Shown here: in pieces, positions 1 to 9,130 of the stretch
Layout of the letters: each line of letters begins with the position of its first letter
Position numbering within the stretch: position 1 is the stretch's first letter
The notes under the pieces: model-generated
Seen by the model: the letters and a program-made list of their open reading frames with translations, nothing else
What the model was told of the DNA's origin: nothing
Database searches by the model: none
Translations under genes and position numbers: made by a program
Origin: Hymenobacter sp. J193
GTDB taxonomy: Bacteria; Bacteroidota; Bacteroidia; Cytophagales; Hymenobacteraceae
Reading direction: 5' to 3'
Assembly: GCF_024700075.1 (NCBI RefSeq)
Contig: NZ_JAJONE010000001.1
Coordinates: 1,364,001 to 1,428,000, forward strand
Length of the DNA stretch: 64,000 bases

Positions 1-171
1 GCCGGGCTGCCCGAGTCGCAAAGCTTCCTGACGGGCCTGCGCTTGGCCACCGATGCGGAAGCCCCCGACCAGGCCTGCATAGCTATTTATACCTCGTACG
101 ATCTGGACCGGGTGATTTTAACGGACCCCAAGTGCAAGAGCGAAGGGTGGTGCGGCACTCCGAACCCGTAA
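1..171 (+). CDS. C-terminal fragment of an unrecognised protein
   Basis: An open frame enters from the left edge and stops at a TAA at 169-171, giving the last 56 residues of a protein whose start is outside the window. The tail is acidic to neutral and ends with three cysteines in the last 40 residues (DQACIAIY, DPKCKSEGWC). I do not recognise a family. Its codon use is similar to the GC-rich neighbours. It lies upstream of ureD on the same strand with a gap of about 115 bases, so a shared transcript is possible but not shown. Whether it is a real gene rests only on frame continuity. Confidence 0.45.
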   Translation, partial: AGLPESQSFLTGLRLATDAEAPDQACIAIYTSYDLDRVILTDPKCKSEGWCGTPNP

Positions 172-285
172 CCGCATTTAAAAACCTTTGCGACGCCACT
201 AGCCCGGCCACTTTCCCCATTTTTCCGGGTGAAGGTGGCCGGTTGCCGTGCAGGGCGCTGCATCTTTGCCGTTCAGCCCTTTGCT

Positions 286-1143
286 ATGTCCGATTCGTCG
301 TTGTGGAGTGAAGTCGAAGTTACGGTCGTGCGCGGCCAGTCGGTGCTGACGGTAAGCCGCAACGTGCAGCCTCTAAAGCTTCTGAACCCCGGAACTGCGG
401 CCGGAAGCTGCCACGTGGTGCTCAGCAGCTACGGCGGCGGCCTGCTGGCCGGCGACGTTATCCGACTACGTGTAATGGTGCAGCCTGAGGCACGTCTGCT
501 GCTCAGCACTCAGGCCAACACCCGCGTGTACCGCTCCGATAACGGTGCCATAGCCGAACAGCTAACCGAGGCACACATTGCCGCCGGCGCCCTGGTTGTG
601 GTCCTCCCCGACCCTATCGTACTCCAGGTCCAGAGCCGCTACCGCCAGCACCAGCACTGGCACCTGGCCACTGGCGCCCTGCTTTTGCTGGCCGACTGGT
701 TTCACTCCGGCCGCATAGACAGCGGCGAGCAGTTCGCCTTTACCGAATACCAATCGGAGCTACGGATAAGCCAGGAAGAACGCCTGACGGTACTCGACCG
801 GTTTGCGTTTCGGCCCGAAGAGCACATTGCCACCTCGCCGGCGCACTTCAGTCAACACCAGACTTCTCTGGCCGTGTACCTGGCCGGCTCCCCCGACGAC
901 GCCCGGTTTCAGCAGCTGGCAGCTGTGCTCCAGGCCCGGCAAACCCAAACCCGCGCCGGCCTGCCTGTTGATGTATCAGCCCACGACTGCGTGGTGGCCG
1001 TGACGCAGGTTCGCCCCGGCATGCTGCTGCTGCGGGCCCTGGGCACCAGCCGCGCCGCCCTGCAGCCCATTTACGACCAGCTCTACCAAGCCCTGGCTTC
1101 GCCGGATCTGCTGGGCTTCAACGTGGGGCTGCGGAAGTACTAG
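286..1143 (+). CDS. ureD: Urease accessory protein UreD (UreH)
   Basis: UreD is the scaffold of the cytoplasmic UreD-UreF-UreG complex that loads nickel into apo-urease. The family pattern is clear: an N-terminal beta-rich segment, then SYGGGLLAGDVIRL, then LLSTQANTRVYRS, near residues 45-80, followed by the PDPIVLQVQSRY segment typical of UreD. The length, 285 residues from this ATG, is normal. An in-frame GTG at 229 would add 19 residues with no family resemblance, so I prefer the ATG at 286. The gene sits alone with a DUF4202 gene, about 11 kb from the rest of the urease genes and on the opposite strand, with the nitrate operon in between. It is probably still needed for the urease encoded at 12.4-18.5 kb. 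Confidence 0.9.
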   Translation: MSDSSLWSEVEVTVVRGQSVLTVSRNVQPLKLLNPGTAAGSCHVVLSSYGGGLLAGDVIRLRVMVQPEARLLLSTQANTRVYRSDNGAIAEQLTEAHIAAGALVVVLPDPIVLQVQSRYRQHQHWHLATGALLLLADWFHSGRIDSGEQFAFTEYQSELRISQEERLTVLDRFAFRPEEHIATSPAHFSQHQTSLAVYLAGSPDDARFQQLAAVLQARQTQTRAGLPVDVSAHDCVVAVTQVRPGMLLLRALGTSRAALQPIYDQLYQALASPDLLGFNVGLRKY

Positions 1144-1167
1144 CGGCGGCCTTTCCAATGGCTTAGC

Positions 1168-1195
1168 TTGGTTATAAGGTTCCCGCTTATCTTTG
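1168..1195 (+). promoter_or_regulatory. Candidate Bacteroidota promoter before the DUF4202 gene
   Basis: TTG at 1168-1170, a 17-base spacer and TATCTTTG at 1188-1195 match the TTG-N17-23-TAnnTTTG consensus described for Flavobacterium. The ATG of the downstream gene is about 45 bases further on. The elements are seen directly; promoter activity is inferred. Confidence 0.5.
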
Positions 1196-1241
1196 GCTAG
1201 GCCTGCCTCGGCCAGTTACCTTCCTGTTACGTGTTCGTGCT

Positions 1242-1835
1242 ATGAGCCTGCCTTCTGCCCGCTTTGCGGCGGCCCTCGAAAAGTTTGATGCCCTGAATGC
1301 CGAAGACCCTAACCAGGACACGGACGCTGAAGGTCGTGTCTGGCCCAAGGAGTTGCTCTATGGGCAGCGCATGAGTGCCGGCCTGGCCCAGGTAGCGCAC
1401 GGGGCCCCGGAACCGGTGCAGCTGGCAGCCCGCTGTCAGCATATTCGTCGGTGGGCTATTCCTCGTCAGGACTTTCCACTGGACCGCGCGGGTTACCACC
1501 GGTGGCGCAACACCCTTAAGCAGTACCACGCCGAGGTAGCCGGCCAGGTTTTAGCAGAGGCTGGCTATGAGGAGGCTACTATTACCCGGGTTCAGGCGCT
1601 GCTGCAAAAGAAGGAGCTTGCCCACGATGCCGATGTACAACTGCTGGAAGACGTTATTTGCCTGGTGTTCCTGGAGCATTACTTCCTCGCTTTCGCCCGC
1701 CAACACCCCGAGGAAAAAGTCATTGACATCGTGCAGAAAACCTGGCGCAAGATGACCCCGCAGGGCCACGCGTTAGCGCTGAAGCTCCCGCTGCCCGCCG
1801 AAGCTCAGGCATTGGTGGCCAAGGCTTTGGCTTAG
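1242..1835 (+). CDS. DUF4202 domain-containing protein
   Basis: This 197-residue protein matches the DUF4202 family in length and pattern: RFAAALEKFDALNAEDPN at the N-terminus, then LAARCQHIRRWAIPR, a YHRWRNTLK segment, and a late DVICLVFLEHYF helix. The histidines and acidic residues resemble those of HD-type metal-binding helical proteins, but no enzymatic role is established for the family. In Bacteroidota and Proteobacteria such genes often lie beside nitrate or nitrite assimilation and siroheme genes, as here. The 3' end overlaps the 3' end of the convergent cobA gene by about 63 bases. A promoter-like sequence precedes it. Confidence 0.75.
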   Translation: MSLPSARFAAALEKFDALNAEDPNQDTDAEGRVWPKELLYGQRMSAGLAQVAHGAPEPVQLAARCQHIRRWAIPRQDFPLDRAGYHRWRNTLKQYHAEVAGQVLAEAGYEEATITRVQALLQKKELAHDADVQLLEDVICLVFLEHYFLAFARQHPEEKVIDIVQKTWRKMTPQGHALALKLPLPAEAQALVAKALA

Positions 1836-2573
1836 CGCATATTCCGGAACCTCGTGGCCTAAACCTACTACCGCCCCGATAACAATGAGGGCCGGGTAGG
1901 TAATCTGCTGACTGGCCACCAGCGCCGGCAAGTCGCGCACGAGTCCGACGGCCAGCTTGCGCTGGGGCAGCGTGAGGTGCTGCACTACGGCAGCGGGCGT
2001 ATCGCCTTTGCCCATTTCGCAGTAGGCGGCGGCAATTTCGGCAGCTTTTTTCAGGCCCATGTAAACGACCACGGTGGAATTGCTCTGCATAGCCAGGCGC
2101 AGGTCTACCGACAGGGAGCCGTCCTTCTTAGTGCCCGTCACCATCCACACGCCCTCGCTCACGATGCGGTGGGTCAGCGGAATGTCTTCGAAGCCCAGCG
2201 CCTGCATGCTCGAAATTCCGGGGATGTAGTGCGTGCTAATGCCGTGGGCACGGGCAAACAGAATTTCCTCGAAGCCGCGGCCGAAGATGAACGGGTCACC
2301 GCCTTTGAGGCGGATGACGCGGCCCCGGGTTTGGGCCTTTTCCAGGATCAACTCGTGAATGGTTTCCTGCGGCGTATAGTCACCGTAGGGCTTTTTGCCC
2401 ACATACACACATTCACACTCGGTCGGCGCCAAAGCCAGCAGTTCCTGGTTGGCCAGGTTGTCATACAGAATAACGGCGGCCGTTTGCAGCACCTTGTAGG
2501 CTTTGAGCGTGAGCAGCTCCGGGTCGCCGGGGCCGGCGCCTACTACATACAATTCGGGTACTATCTGCCCCAT
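1773..2573 (-). CDS. cobA: Uroporphyrinogen-III C-methyltransferase (SUMT)
   Basis: The enzyme uses two S-adenosylmethionine to methylate uroporphyrinogen III to precorrin-2, the first dedicated step to siroheme, the cofactor of the NirB nitrite reductase in the same operon. Family signatures are VVGAGPGDPELLTLKA at residues 11-26 and RLKGGDPFIFGRG near residue 88. It has only the methyltransferase domain (266 residues), not the dehydrogenase/chelatase half of CysG, so those steps must be encoded elsewhere. It is the last gene of the leftward nitrate/nitrite operon, about 100 bases after the rubredoxin gene. The C-terminal 20 residues overlap the convergent DUF4202 gene and look poorly conserved. 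Confidence 0.93.
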   Translation of the reverse strand: MGQIVPELYVVGAGPGDPELLTLKAYKVLQTAAVILYDNLANQELLALAPTECECVYVGKKPYGDYTPQETIHELILEKAQTRGRVIRLKGGDPFIFGRGFEEILFARAHGISTHYIPGISSMQALGFEDIPLTHRIVSEGVWMVTGTKKDGSLSVDLRLAMQSNSTVVVYMGLKKAAEIAAAYCEMGKGDTPAAVVQHLTLPQRKLAVGLVRDLPALVASQQITYPALIVIGAVVGLGHEVPEYALSQSLGHQCLSFGGQRELQR

Positions 2574-2674
2574 ATCTGCGCGGCTAGTGGTTGTGATTTT
2601 ACTGCGGTGAATGATGGTAAATGGCTTGTCCGGGCAAGCTGTCCGCCATGAGCTTTGTGCCCTAAACTCAACTC

Positions 2675-4171
2675 TCAGGAAGCAACCGGGGCAGCTTCCC
2701 GGCTGGCGGAGACGGGCTCCTCCCAGAGCTCGAACGCATGAGCCGGGGCCTCACAGGTTGAACAGTGGTACCCCGACAGGGCATCCCAGGGCGTCCCCGG
2801 TGATACACCCTGGTTAGCGTCCCCGTACTCGGGGTCGTACACCGTCAGGCAGCGGCGGCAGCGCATTAGGGTTTCCGTAACGGGCAGTGGAATGGTGGAT
2901 GGCGGCAAGGCCGCTTCATTTGCCGGCATTTCGGCCCCGGCCTGGGCGTAGAACTGGTGGCAAAGCTCGGCCAGATACCAGCCCAGCATGTCGGGGCGCA
3001 CCTGCTGGCGAAATGAGACAAAGTCGCGGGAGTTGGGGTTGAAGTCGCGGGTATGCAGAATTTCGTACTGCTCGGCGCCGGGGCGCCCCGGCTGGGTCCG
3101 GATGATGATGGAGCCAAACAGCCCGGTTTGGGGCCGCGTTTTGATGGCAAAGCAAAGCTGGTAGGTGCGCACATCTTCCTCGTTGAGGTAGCGCACCAGC
3201 TCGTGCTTGAGGGCCAGGCCCCCGGGGCAATTATCCTCCACCTGCCAGTTCAGCTCGTTGGCCGCGTGCCGCACGTTGATGCGGTGCCGACATAGCACGG
3301 CATCCCACTGCGGCCGGTCGGTGGGGGCAATACCTTTTATTATCAATGATTTCCAGGGGGTGGTGCACAGCTGCCCTACCCTTGTCTGCAAACACACTCG
3401 GCACAGGCCCTGCAGGAACGCCACCAAAAACTGCTCGTTGCGCCGGTAGATACCCAGCCACAGATGCTGCCCGTTGCGGTTGAAACCTTCGTAATACGGC
3501 AGCATGAAAGGCGGTAATACCAGTGCCTCAGCTACCATCCGCGACCCCAAGGGCAGGGCCGCGCTAACCTGGGCGTACAGCCGGATACCGGCCGTCGTCA
3601 GGTCGTTGGCAAACTGGCCAACCGTTGGCAGCAACACCCGCTCTATGGCCGCGCTCAGCCCCGGTACGTCCTCGGAATACACCAAATGGGGCCAGGCGTA
3701 GAGGTAGCCGGTGCGGGGAAAACGGACGTGCAGGTGCCAGTAGTTGCTGGTTTCGGCGGCAATGAAGTTGAGGTGGCCCGTGAAAAATGGCACGAAGGTC
3801 TGCCGGCTGTCGACCAAGTTTATTTTCAGCCGGGGCCGGTAGTCAAACAGATCTAGAATGTCCTTGTATACGCCCTCACGCAGCCAGGCCGCGCTGTAGA
3901 ATACCTCCTCGCCCACGTAGGAGCTGACAATATTGGGGTGCGCTTCCGGATCGGTTTCAACCAGCACCGCGGCCGCGGCCAGCGCCTGCAGCAGGGCACG
4001 CCGCCGTGCAGGCTCCACGGCCAGCAACAGCTGCTGCCGGTGCCCGAGTTGCACCTGCTCGATGCCGGCGGCTTCGGCGGCGCTGAGCACGGCCAGCAGG
4101 TCGCCGGCCGGCACGATACCGCCGGGCAGGTTTATGGCAACCAGGGAGTGAGCAGAGTCAGTGGAGGTCAT
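2675..4171 (-). CDS. Nitrite/sulfite reductase-like protein with C-terminal rubredoxin domain
   Basis: This 498-residue protein combines two parts. The N-terminal 400 residues resemble nitrite/sulfite reductase ferredoxin-like half-domains, with INLPGGIVPAGDLLAVLS near residue 13 and VGQLCTTPWKSLIIKGI near residue 270. The last 60 residues are a rubredoxin domain with CRRC at about 438-441 and a later CSTC, the four ligands of a single-iron site. I do not see the paired C-x5-C and C-x3-C motifs that bind siroheme and 4Fe-4S in true reductases, so the large domain may not be catalytic. It lies between the nitrate reductase gene and cobA, 31 bases after the former, so a role in electron delivery to nitrate or nitrite reduction is an inference. 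Function is not known. Confidence 0.75.
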   Translation of the reverse strand: MTSTDSAHSLVAINLPGGIVPAGDLLAVLSAAEAAGIEQVQLGHRQQLLLAVEPARRRALLQALAAAAVLVETDPEAHPNIVSSYVGEEVFYSAAWLREGVYKDILDLFDYRPRLKINLVDSRQTFVPFFTGHLNFIAAETSNYWHLHVRFPRTGYLYAWPHLVYSEDVPGLSAAIERVLLPTVGQFANDLTTAGIRLYAQVSAALPLGSRMVAEALVLPPFMLPYYEGFNRNGQHLWLGIYRRNEQFLVAFLQGLCRVCLQTRVGQLCTTPWKSLIIKGIAPTDRPQWDAVLCRHRINVRHAANELNWQVEDNCPGGLALKHELVRYLNEEDVRTYQLCFAIKTRPQTGLFGSIIIRTQPGRPGAEQYEILHTRDFNPNSRDFVSFRQQVRPDMLGWYLAELCHQFYAQAGAEMPANEAALPPSTIPLPVTETLMRCRRCLTVYDPEYGDANQGVSPGTPWDALSGYHCSTCEAPAHAFELWEEPVSASREAAPVAS

Positions 4172-4202
4172 GAAAAATCAGGTAGGGCTGCTAACGGGCG
4201 TT

Positions 4203-7200
4203 TCAAGTGGCCAGGGGAACCAGAGTTACCAGCTCGGCGGCCAGGATTTGCTGCACCTCGGGCCGGCAGGAGCCGCAGCCGGTACCGGCACCGGTGGTAG
4301 CACACAGCTCCTTCAGCGTTTCGCAGCCGGCCCCAATGGCTTGGCGCAGATTGTCCCGGCCCACGTTGTTGCAGCTGCATACCAACTTGCCCAGCACGGG
4401 CGCGGCCGGGCGGCCACTACGCAGCAGCTGCAGGCGCTTGTCGCTGAGCTCGGTCTTGTTGGTAATCAGCTCCCGAAACTCCTGGAACTCGGTTTTGTCG
4501 CCGATGAGAATAGCGCCTACCAGCCGATCCTGGTGCACGATGCATTTTTTGTAGTAGCGCCGGGCCTTGTCGATGAAGGTAATTTCCTCGTGGCTCCCAC
4601 CGGCCGGGCACTCGGGCAGGCCGATGCTGCACAGGTCGAAGCCGTGAATCTTGATGATGTTCATGAAGGTGCTGCCCCGGTACACGCTGCCCACGTCACC
4701 GCTCAGGTAGCGGGCCACCACGGCGGCCTGCTGCTCGGCGGCGGCCGTGATGCCGTAGAGCGTGCCTTCAAACTCAGCAATTTCGCCCAAGGCAAACACG
4801 CTCGGGTCGGAGGTTTGCAGCCGCTCGTTCACGACCACCCCACGGCGGCACTCCAGGCCACCCTCCCGGGCCAGCTCCAGGTTGGGCGTCGTGCCAATGG
4901 CCAGAATCAGGGCGTCGCAGTCGAGGCGCCGGCCGCTTTTCAGGCCCACGCCGGTCAGGCGGGCGCGGCCGTAATAGAGCTCCACCTCGTCGTTGAAGTA
5001 CAGCTCGCAGCCCTGGTCCACCATTTCTTCCTGCAGCAACTGGCTGCCTAGGGCATCGAGCTGCCGGTCCAGAAAGCGGGAAGTGCGCTGAATGATGGAA
5101 ATCCGCACGCCGGTTTCGCGCAGGGAAGCCGCCATTTCCAGACCCAGCAGCCCACCACCCACAATCACGACGTGGGCATTCTGAGCCGGCAGGTGGCTTT
5201 TAAACGAATCGGCATCGAGGCGGCTGCGCATGGTGAAGATGCCGGGTAGGGCGGGCACGTTGCGCGGCACCGCCGCCCGGCTGCCGGTAGCCAGGATGAG
5301 CACGTCGTAGTCGGTGCGCTGGCCGCGGGAGTCCACCACGTATTTCTCCGCCCGGTTTACTTCTTCCACGCTCACGCCGCGGCGCAGCTCAATGCTATAG
5401 CCAGGCTCCTCCTCCTCGCGCATTTTCACCAGCTGCTCCCAGTGCTGGTGGCCGCTGATGTAGTCGGGCAGCATCACGCGGTTGTAGAACGGAAAGTCCT
5501 CTTTGCTGAAAATGGTGATGCTGTCGTCCTGGTTCAGCTCCCGGTAAGCCTGCACAAAGCCAAAGGCCCCGGCCCCCGCGCCTACCACCACGATGCGCTG
5601 CCGGGGCTTGCGGTACTTGGTCAGCTGCACGGCGCAGAACTTGAAGTCGGGCTCCTTGGAAATGGGGTCCACGGCGCCGGAGGTCACGTTGTTGGCGCGG
5701 TGCAGGTCCGAGCCCAGCAGCTTGCCCCAGTGCATGGGCAGAAACACTACCCCCGGCCGTATGCCCGCGCTCAGCCGCGCCGCCACCCGCACTTCGCCCC
5801 GCCGCGAGCTTACCGTCACTAAGTCGCCTTCCCCGACCTGTAGGCTTACTGCATCCTGAGGGTGTAGCTCGATAAAGGCCTGGGGAATATGCTGGCGCAG
5901 CTTGCTGACTTTACTCGTCTTGGTCATCGTATGCCACTGGTCGCGGATGCGGCCGGTGGTCAGGATAAAGGGGAAATCCTCGTCGGGCATCTCACTACGC
6001 ATGGCCACGGCCACCGGGTAAATCCGGGCGCGGCCTGAGGGCGTGTAGAACCGGTGGTCGGTGAAAAGCCGGGCTGTGTCGGGCGCAGCGGCAGAGGCGC
6101 GGTAGGGCCACTGTACCGAGCCGCGCTGGTGCAGGACCTCGTAGGTCAGACCCGAAATATCGAGCGTTGTGCCGGCCGTCAGGCGGGTGTGTTCGTGGTA
6201 AATAGCCTCGGTCGTCGGAAAGTCGAAGCCGGGAAAACCCATTTTCCGGGCAAAGCGGCAGATGATTTCCGAATCGGGCAGGGCTTCGCCGGGGGCGGCC
6301 ACTACGCGGGGCAGGTAGCTGATGCGCCGCTCAGAATTGGTCATGGTGCCTTCCTTCTCGGCCCAGGCGGCAGCCGGCAGGATAACGTCGGCGTAGGCCA
6401 GGGTTTCGGGCTTGTTGCTGATGTCCTGCACCACTACGAACCTGGCGTTGGCCAGCGCCGCTTCGGCCTGCCGCACATTAGGCAGGCTGGTCAGCGGGTT
6501 GGTGCAGACTATCCAGATGGCTTTGAGGCGGCCATCGGCCAGGGCCTCGAACATTTCGGTGGCCGTGTAGCCGGGCTGGTCGGAAAGCGGGCCGCTGCCC
6601 CAGAACTGCTGCACCTCGGCCCGGTGCGCGGAGTCAGCCATATTGCGGTGGGCCGGCAGCAGGTTCGACAGGCCCCCTACTTCCCGCCCGCCCATGGCGT
6701 TGGGCTGACCGGTCAGGGACAATGGCCCGGCGCCCGGCTTGCCAATCTGGCCGGTTAGCAAGTGCAGGTTCAGCAAGCTCAGGTTTTTGTCGACGCCGAC
6801 GACGCTCTGGTTCAGGCCCATCGTCCACATCGACAAGAACGCCCGGGCCGAGCCGATGTAGCCGGCCGCCAGGCGAATATCCGCCTCGGCTACCCCGCAC
6901 AGCTCGGCCGACTCAGCCACGGTGCGTTCCAGGATGATGGCGCGGTAGGCCTCGAAGCCCTCGGCATGCTGCCCGACAAAGGCCATATCCAGGTCGCCGT
7001 TTTCCAATAGCACCCGGGCCAGGGCCTGGTGCAACACCACGTCGGTGCCCGGAATGAGCTGCAAATGCACATCGGCCAGGGCGCAGGTATCCGTCACGCG
7101 CGGGTCCACCACGATGATTCTAGTGGTCGGGTTGGCCGCTTTGTGGGCTTCCACCCGGCGCCATAGAATGGGGTGGCACCAGGCTGGGTTGGCCCCGGTC

Positions 7201-7718
7201 ACCAGCAGGCAATCAGCCAGCTCGATGTCGTCGTAGCAGACCGGCACGCTGTCCTCACCCAGGGCCATTTTGTAGCCTACCACCGCGCTGCTCATGCACA
7301 GGCGGGAGTTGGTGTCGAGGTTATTCGAGCCGATAAAGCCCTTCATGAGCTTGTTGATGACGTAGTATTCCTCCGTCAGGCACTGCCCGGAGGCATAGAA
7401 AGCCACTGACTCGGGACCGTACTGCTCGATGAAGGTTTTGAACACGGCGGCCGTGCGCTCCAGGGCTTCGTTCCAGCTCACCCGCTGCAACGGGCGGCTT
7501 TTGCTGTAGCGCATCTGCGGAAACAGCAGCCGGTCACTCCGGTCATTAACCGTATACTGCAGGTTCAGGCCCTTGCTGCACAGCGCCCCGCGGTTGACGG
7601 GGTAGTCGGGGTTGCCCGTCACGGTCACGTCGCCGCTTTTCTCCGGCTTGACCAGTACGCCACAGCCCACGCCACAGTAGCAACAGGTGGAGGCAACAGC
7701 ATCGGAGGACAGGCCCAT
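4203..7718 (-). CDS. Assimilatory nitrate reductase fused to FAD/NAD(P) reductase and BFD [2Fe-2S] domain
   Basis: A 1171-residue cytoplasmic protein. Residues 1-60 carry the 4Fe-4S ligands (CCYCGVGC and a later ALCSKG). Residues about 60-680 are a molybdopterin oxidoreductase of the Nas type, with a C-terminal molydopterin-dinucleotide-binding segment (TGRIRDQWHTMTKTSK). A GAGAGAFGF motif near residue 697 opens a pyridine-nucleotide-disulfide oxidoreductase domain like the N-terminal half of NirB, and the C-terminus is a BFD-like [2Fe-2S] domain (CSCNNVG, CGSC). It should reduce nitrate to nitrite with electrons from NAD(P)H through FAD and iron-sulfur centres in one polypeptide, merging NasA and NasB roles. 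It follows narK by 37 bases and precedes the rubredoxin gene by 31. The domain order is seen; the electron donor is inferred. Confidence 0.88.
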   Translation of the reverse strand: MGLSSDAVASTCCYCGVGCGVLVKPEKSGDVTVTGNPDYPVNRGALCSKGLNLQYTVNDRSDRLLFPQMRYSKSRPLQRVSWNEALERTAAVFKTFIEQYGPESVAFYASGQCLTEEYYVINKLMKGFIGSNNLDTNSRLCMSSAVVGYKMALGEDSVPVCYDDIELADCLLVTGANPAWCHPILWRRVEAHKAANPTTRIIVVDPRVTDTCALADVHLQLIPGTDVVLHQALARVLLENGDLDMAFVGQHAEGFEAYRAIILERTVAESAELCGVAEADIRLAAGYIGSARAFLSMWTMGLNQSVVGVDKNLSLLNLHLLTGQIGKPGAGPLSLTGQPNAMGGREVGGLSNLLPAHRNMADSAHRAEVQQFWGSGPLSDQPGYTATEMFEALADGRLKAIWIVCTNPLTSLPNVRQAEAALANARFVVVQDISNKPETLAYADVILPAAAWAEKEGTMTNSERRISYLPRVVAAPGEALPDSEIICRFARKMGFPGFDFPTTEAIYHEHTRLTAGTTLDISGLTYEVLHQRGSVQWPYRASAAAPDTARLFTDHRFYTPSGRARIYPVAVAMRSEMPDEDFPFILTTGRIRDQWHTMTKTSKVSKLRQHIPQAFIELHPQDAVSLQVGEGDLVTVSSRRGEVRVAARLSAGIRPGVVFLPMHWGKLLGSDLHRANNVTSGAVDPISKEPDFKFCAVQLTKYRKPRQRIVVVGAGAGAFGFVQAYRELNQDDSITIFSKEDFPFYNRVMLPDYISGHQHWEQLVKMREEEEPGYSIELRRGVSVEEVNRAEKYVVDSRGQRTDYDVLILATGSRAAVPRNVPALPGIFTMRSRLDADSFKSHLPAQNAHVVIVGGGLLGLEMAASLRETGVRISIIQRTSRFLDRQLDALGSQLLQEEMVDQGCELYFNDEVELYYGRARLTGVGLKSGRRLDCDALILAIGTTPNLELAREGGLECRRGVVVNERLQTSDPSVFALGEIAEFEGTLYGITAAAEQQAAVVARYLSGDVGSVYRGSTFMNIIKIHGFDLCSIGLPECPAGGSHEEITFIDKARRYYKKCIVHQDRLVGAILIGDKTEFQEFRELITNKTELSDKRLQLLRSGRPAAPVLGKLVCSCNNVGRDNLRQAIGAGCETLKELCATTGAGTGCGSCRPEVQQILAAELVTLVPLAT

Positions 7719-7755
7719 AACTATAGAGTGAGTAAGTCAGAAAATAACCTCCGGC

Positions 7756-9024
7756 CTAAGCCCCGGCCAGCGTAAGGGAAGCTTCCGTAGAGGTTACGGC
7801 CGTGGCTTCACCGATTTCCTTCCGCGCCAGGCGCACGAGCAGCACCAAGCCGCCCACGGCCGCCACCCCCATGCCGATGTAAAGAAAAGCCGTGTTGTAG
7901 CTGATGGAGGCCGATTTGAACAGGAACCCAACCAGCATAGCGCCCAGATTGCCGCCCGCGCCCACAATGCCGCTCACGCTACCCAGGGCCTGCTTATTCA
8001 CGAAGGGCACAATGGAGTAGGTGCAGCCATTGGCCATTTTCAGGAACAGGGCAAACCCGAGCATGGCGGCAATAGCCAGCGGCAAGCTCGGCGCCAGCGC
8101 GAACAAGGAAATGCCGATGCCTTCCAGCACCAGCAGCCCGCTCAACAGCAGCCATTTGCCCTGCATACCGTAGGCCCTCCCGGCTTTGTCGCTCACCCAG
8201 CCGCCCAGGCCGCGGGCGAAGATGTTCATGAACCCAAAGCCACCGGCCAGCATGCCGGCCATGACCAGCGTGGCCCCGAAGTGGTCGACAAAGTACACGG
8301 CGGCCACGTTGTCGATGGTGATTTCAATGCCGAAGCAGGCCCCGTAGGCCAAAGCCAGCACCCAGGTGCGGTAGTCGCGCAGGGCCAGCAAAAACGTGCC
8401 TTTAGGCTTCACGGCCGCGGCGCGCTGAATGTCGGCGTAGTTGCCGCGGGGCGTATCCACGGTGTACTTGTAGTAGAGCCAGGCCATAACCAGCAGAATC
8501 ACGCCGGGCACCACCATGGCCAGCCGCCAGGAGTTGGCCTGGTCCACGTAGCCCAGCGATACGAAAGCGGCGGCTACCAGGGGCATGACCATGTTGGCAA
8601 TACCGCCGCCGAGGTTGCCCCATCCGCCGGCCACGGCGTTGGCCGTGCCCACCACGCCCGGCGCAAACATCATGGAAGTGTGAAACTGGGTGATGACGAA
8701 AGAAGCCCCGATAATGCCGATGGCGAGGCGAAACAGCAGAAAGCTGGCGTAGCTATTACTCAGGCCGATCAGCATAACCGGCACGGCCCCCACCACAAGC
8801 AACAGGGTGTAGGTCAGGCGTGGTCCAAGGGTGTCGCAGAGCCGGCCCACGACCAAGCGCGCCAGAATGGTGGCCGACACCGAGGCAATAATAATGTTGC
8901 CCACCTGGCTTTTGTCGAGGTGGAGCTGCTCGCGCACCAGCGGCATCAGGGGCGCAATACCGAACCAGCCGAAAAAGCAGAAAAAGAACGTGAGCCAGGT
9001 TAGGTGAAACGTGCGCATCTGCAC
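7756..9024 (-). CDS. narK: Nitrate/nitrite MFS transporter (NarK/NasA type)
   Basis: An integral inner-membrane protein of 422 residues with about twelve hydrophobic helices. The nitrate signature of the NNP family is present near residue 130 (AGGWGNLGGGIANMVMPL), together with the MFS loop motif VVGRLCDTLGPR near residue 58. It should bring nitrate, or exchange nitrate and nitrite, for the reductases encoded beside it. It lies in the leftward operon between nirD and the fused nitrate reductase, which supports an assimilatory rather than respiratory role. A second signature-like segment (GAGGNLGAMLVG) lies near residue 350, as expected for the two-fold repeat of the family. Confidence 0.92.
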   Translation of the reverse strand: MQMRTFHLTWLTFFFCFFGWFGIAPLMPLVREQLHLDKSQVGNIIIASVSATILARLVVGRLCDTLGPRLTYTLLLVVGAVPVMLIGLSNSYASFLLFRLAIGIIGASFVITQFHTSMMFAPGVVGTANAVAGGWGNLGGGIANMVMPLVAAAFVSLGYVDQANSWRLAMVVPGVILLVMAWLYYKYTVDTPRGNYADIQRAAAVKPKGTFLLALRDYRTWVLALAYGACFGIEITIDNVAAVYFVDHFGATLVMAGMLAGGFGFMNIFARGLGGWVSDKAGRAYGMQGKWLLLSGLLVLEGIGISLFALAPSLPLAIAAMLGFALFLKMANGCTYSIVPFVNKQALGSVSGIVGAGGNLGAMLVGFLFKSASISYNTAFLYIGMGVAAVGGLVLLVRLARKEIGEATAVTSTEASLTLAGA

Positions 9025-9130
9025 GCCTTGGAAGGCAAAAGGCGGAGCCGCGTCAGCGGCTGGTCGGAGTGCTGAGCATCCATAGGCGTCGGGCCAGGGT
9101 GTTAGTAGTGAAGGATAAAAACCAGCCAGT

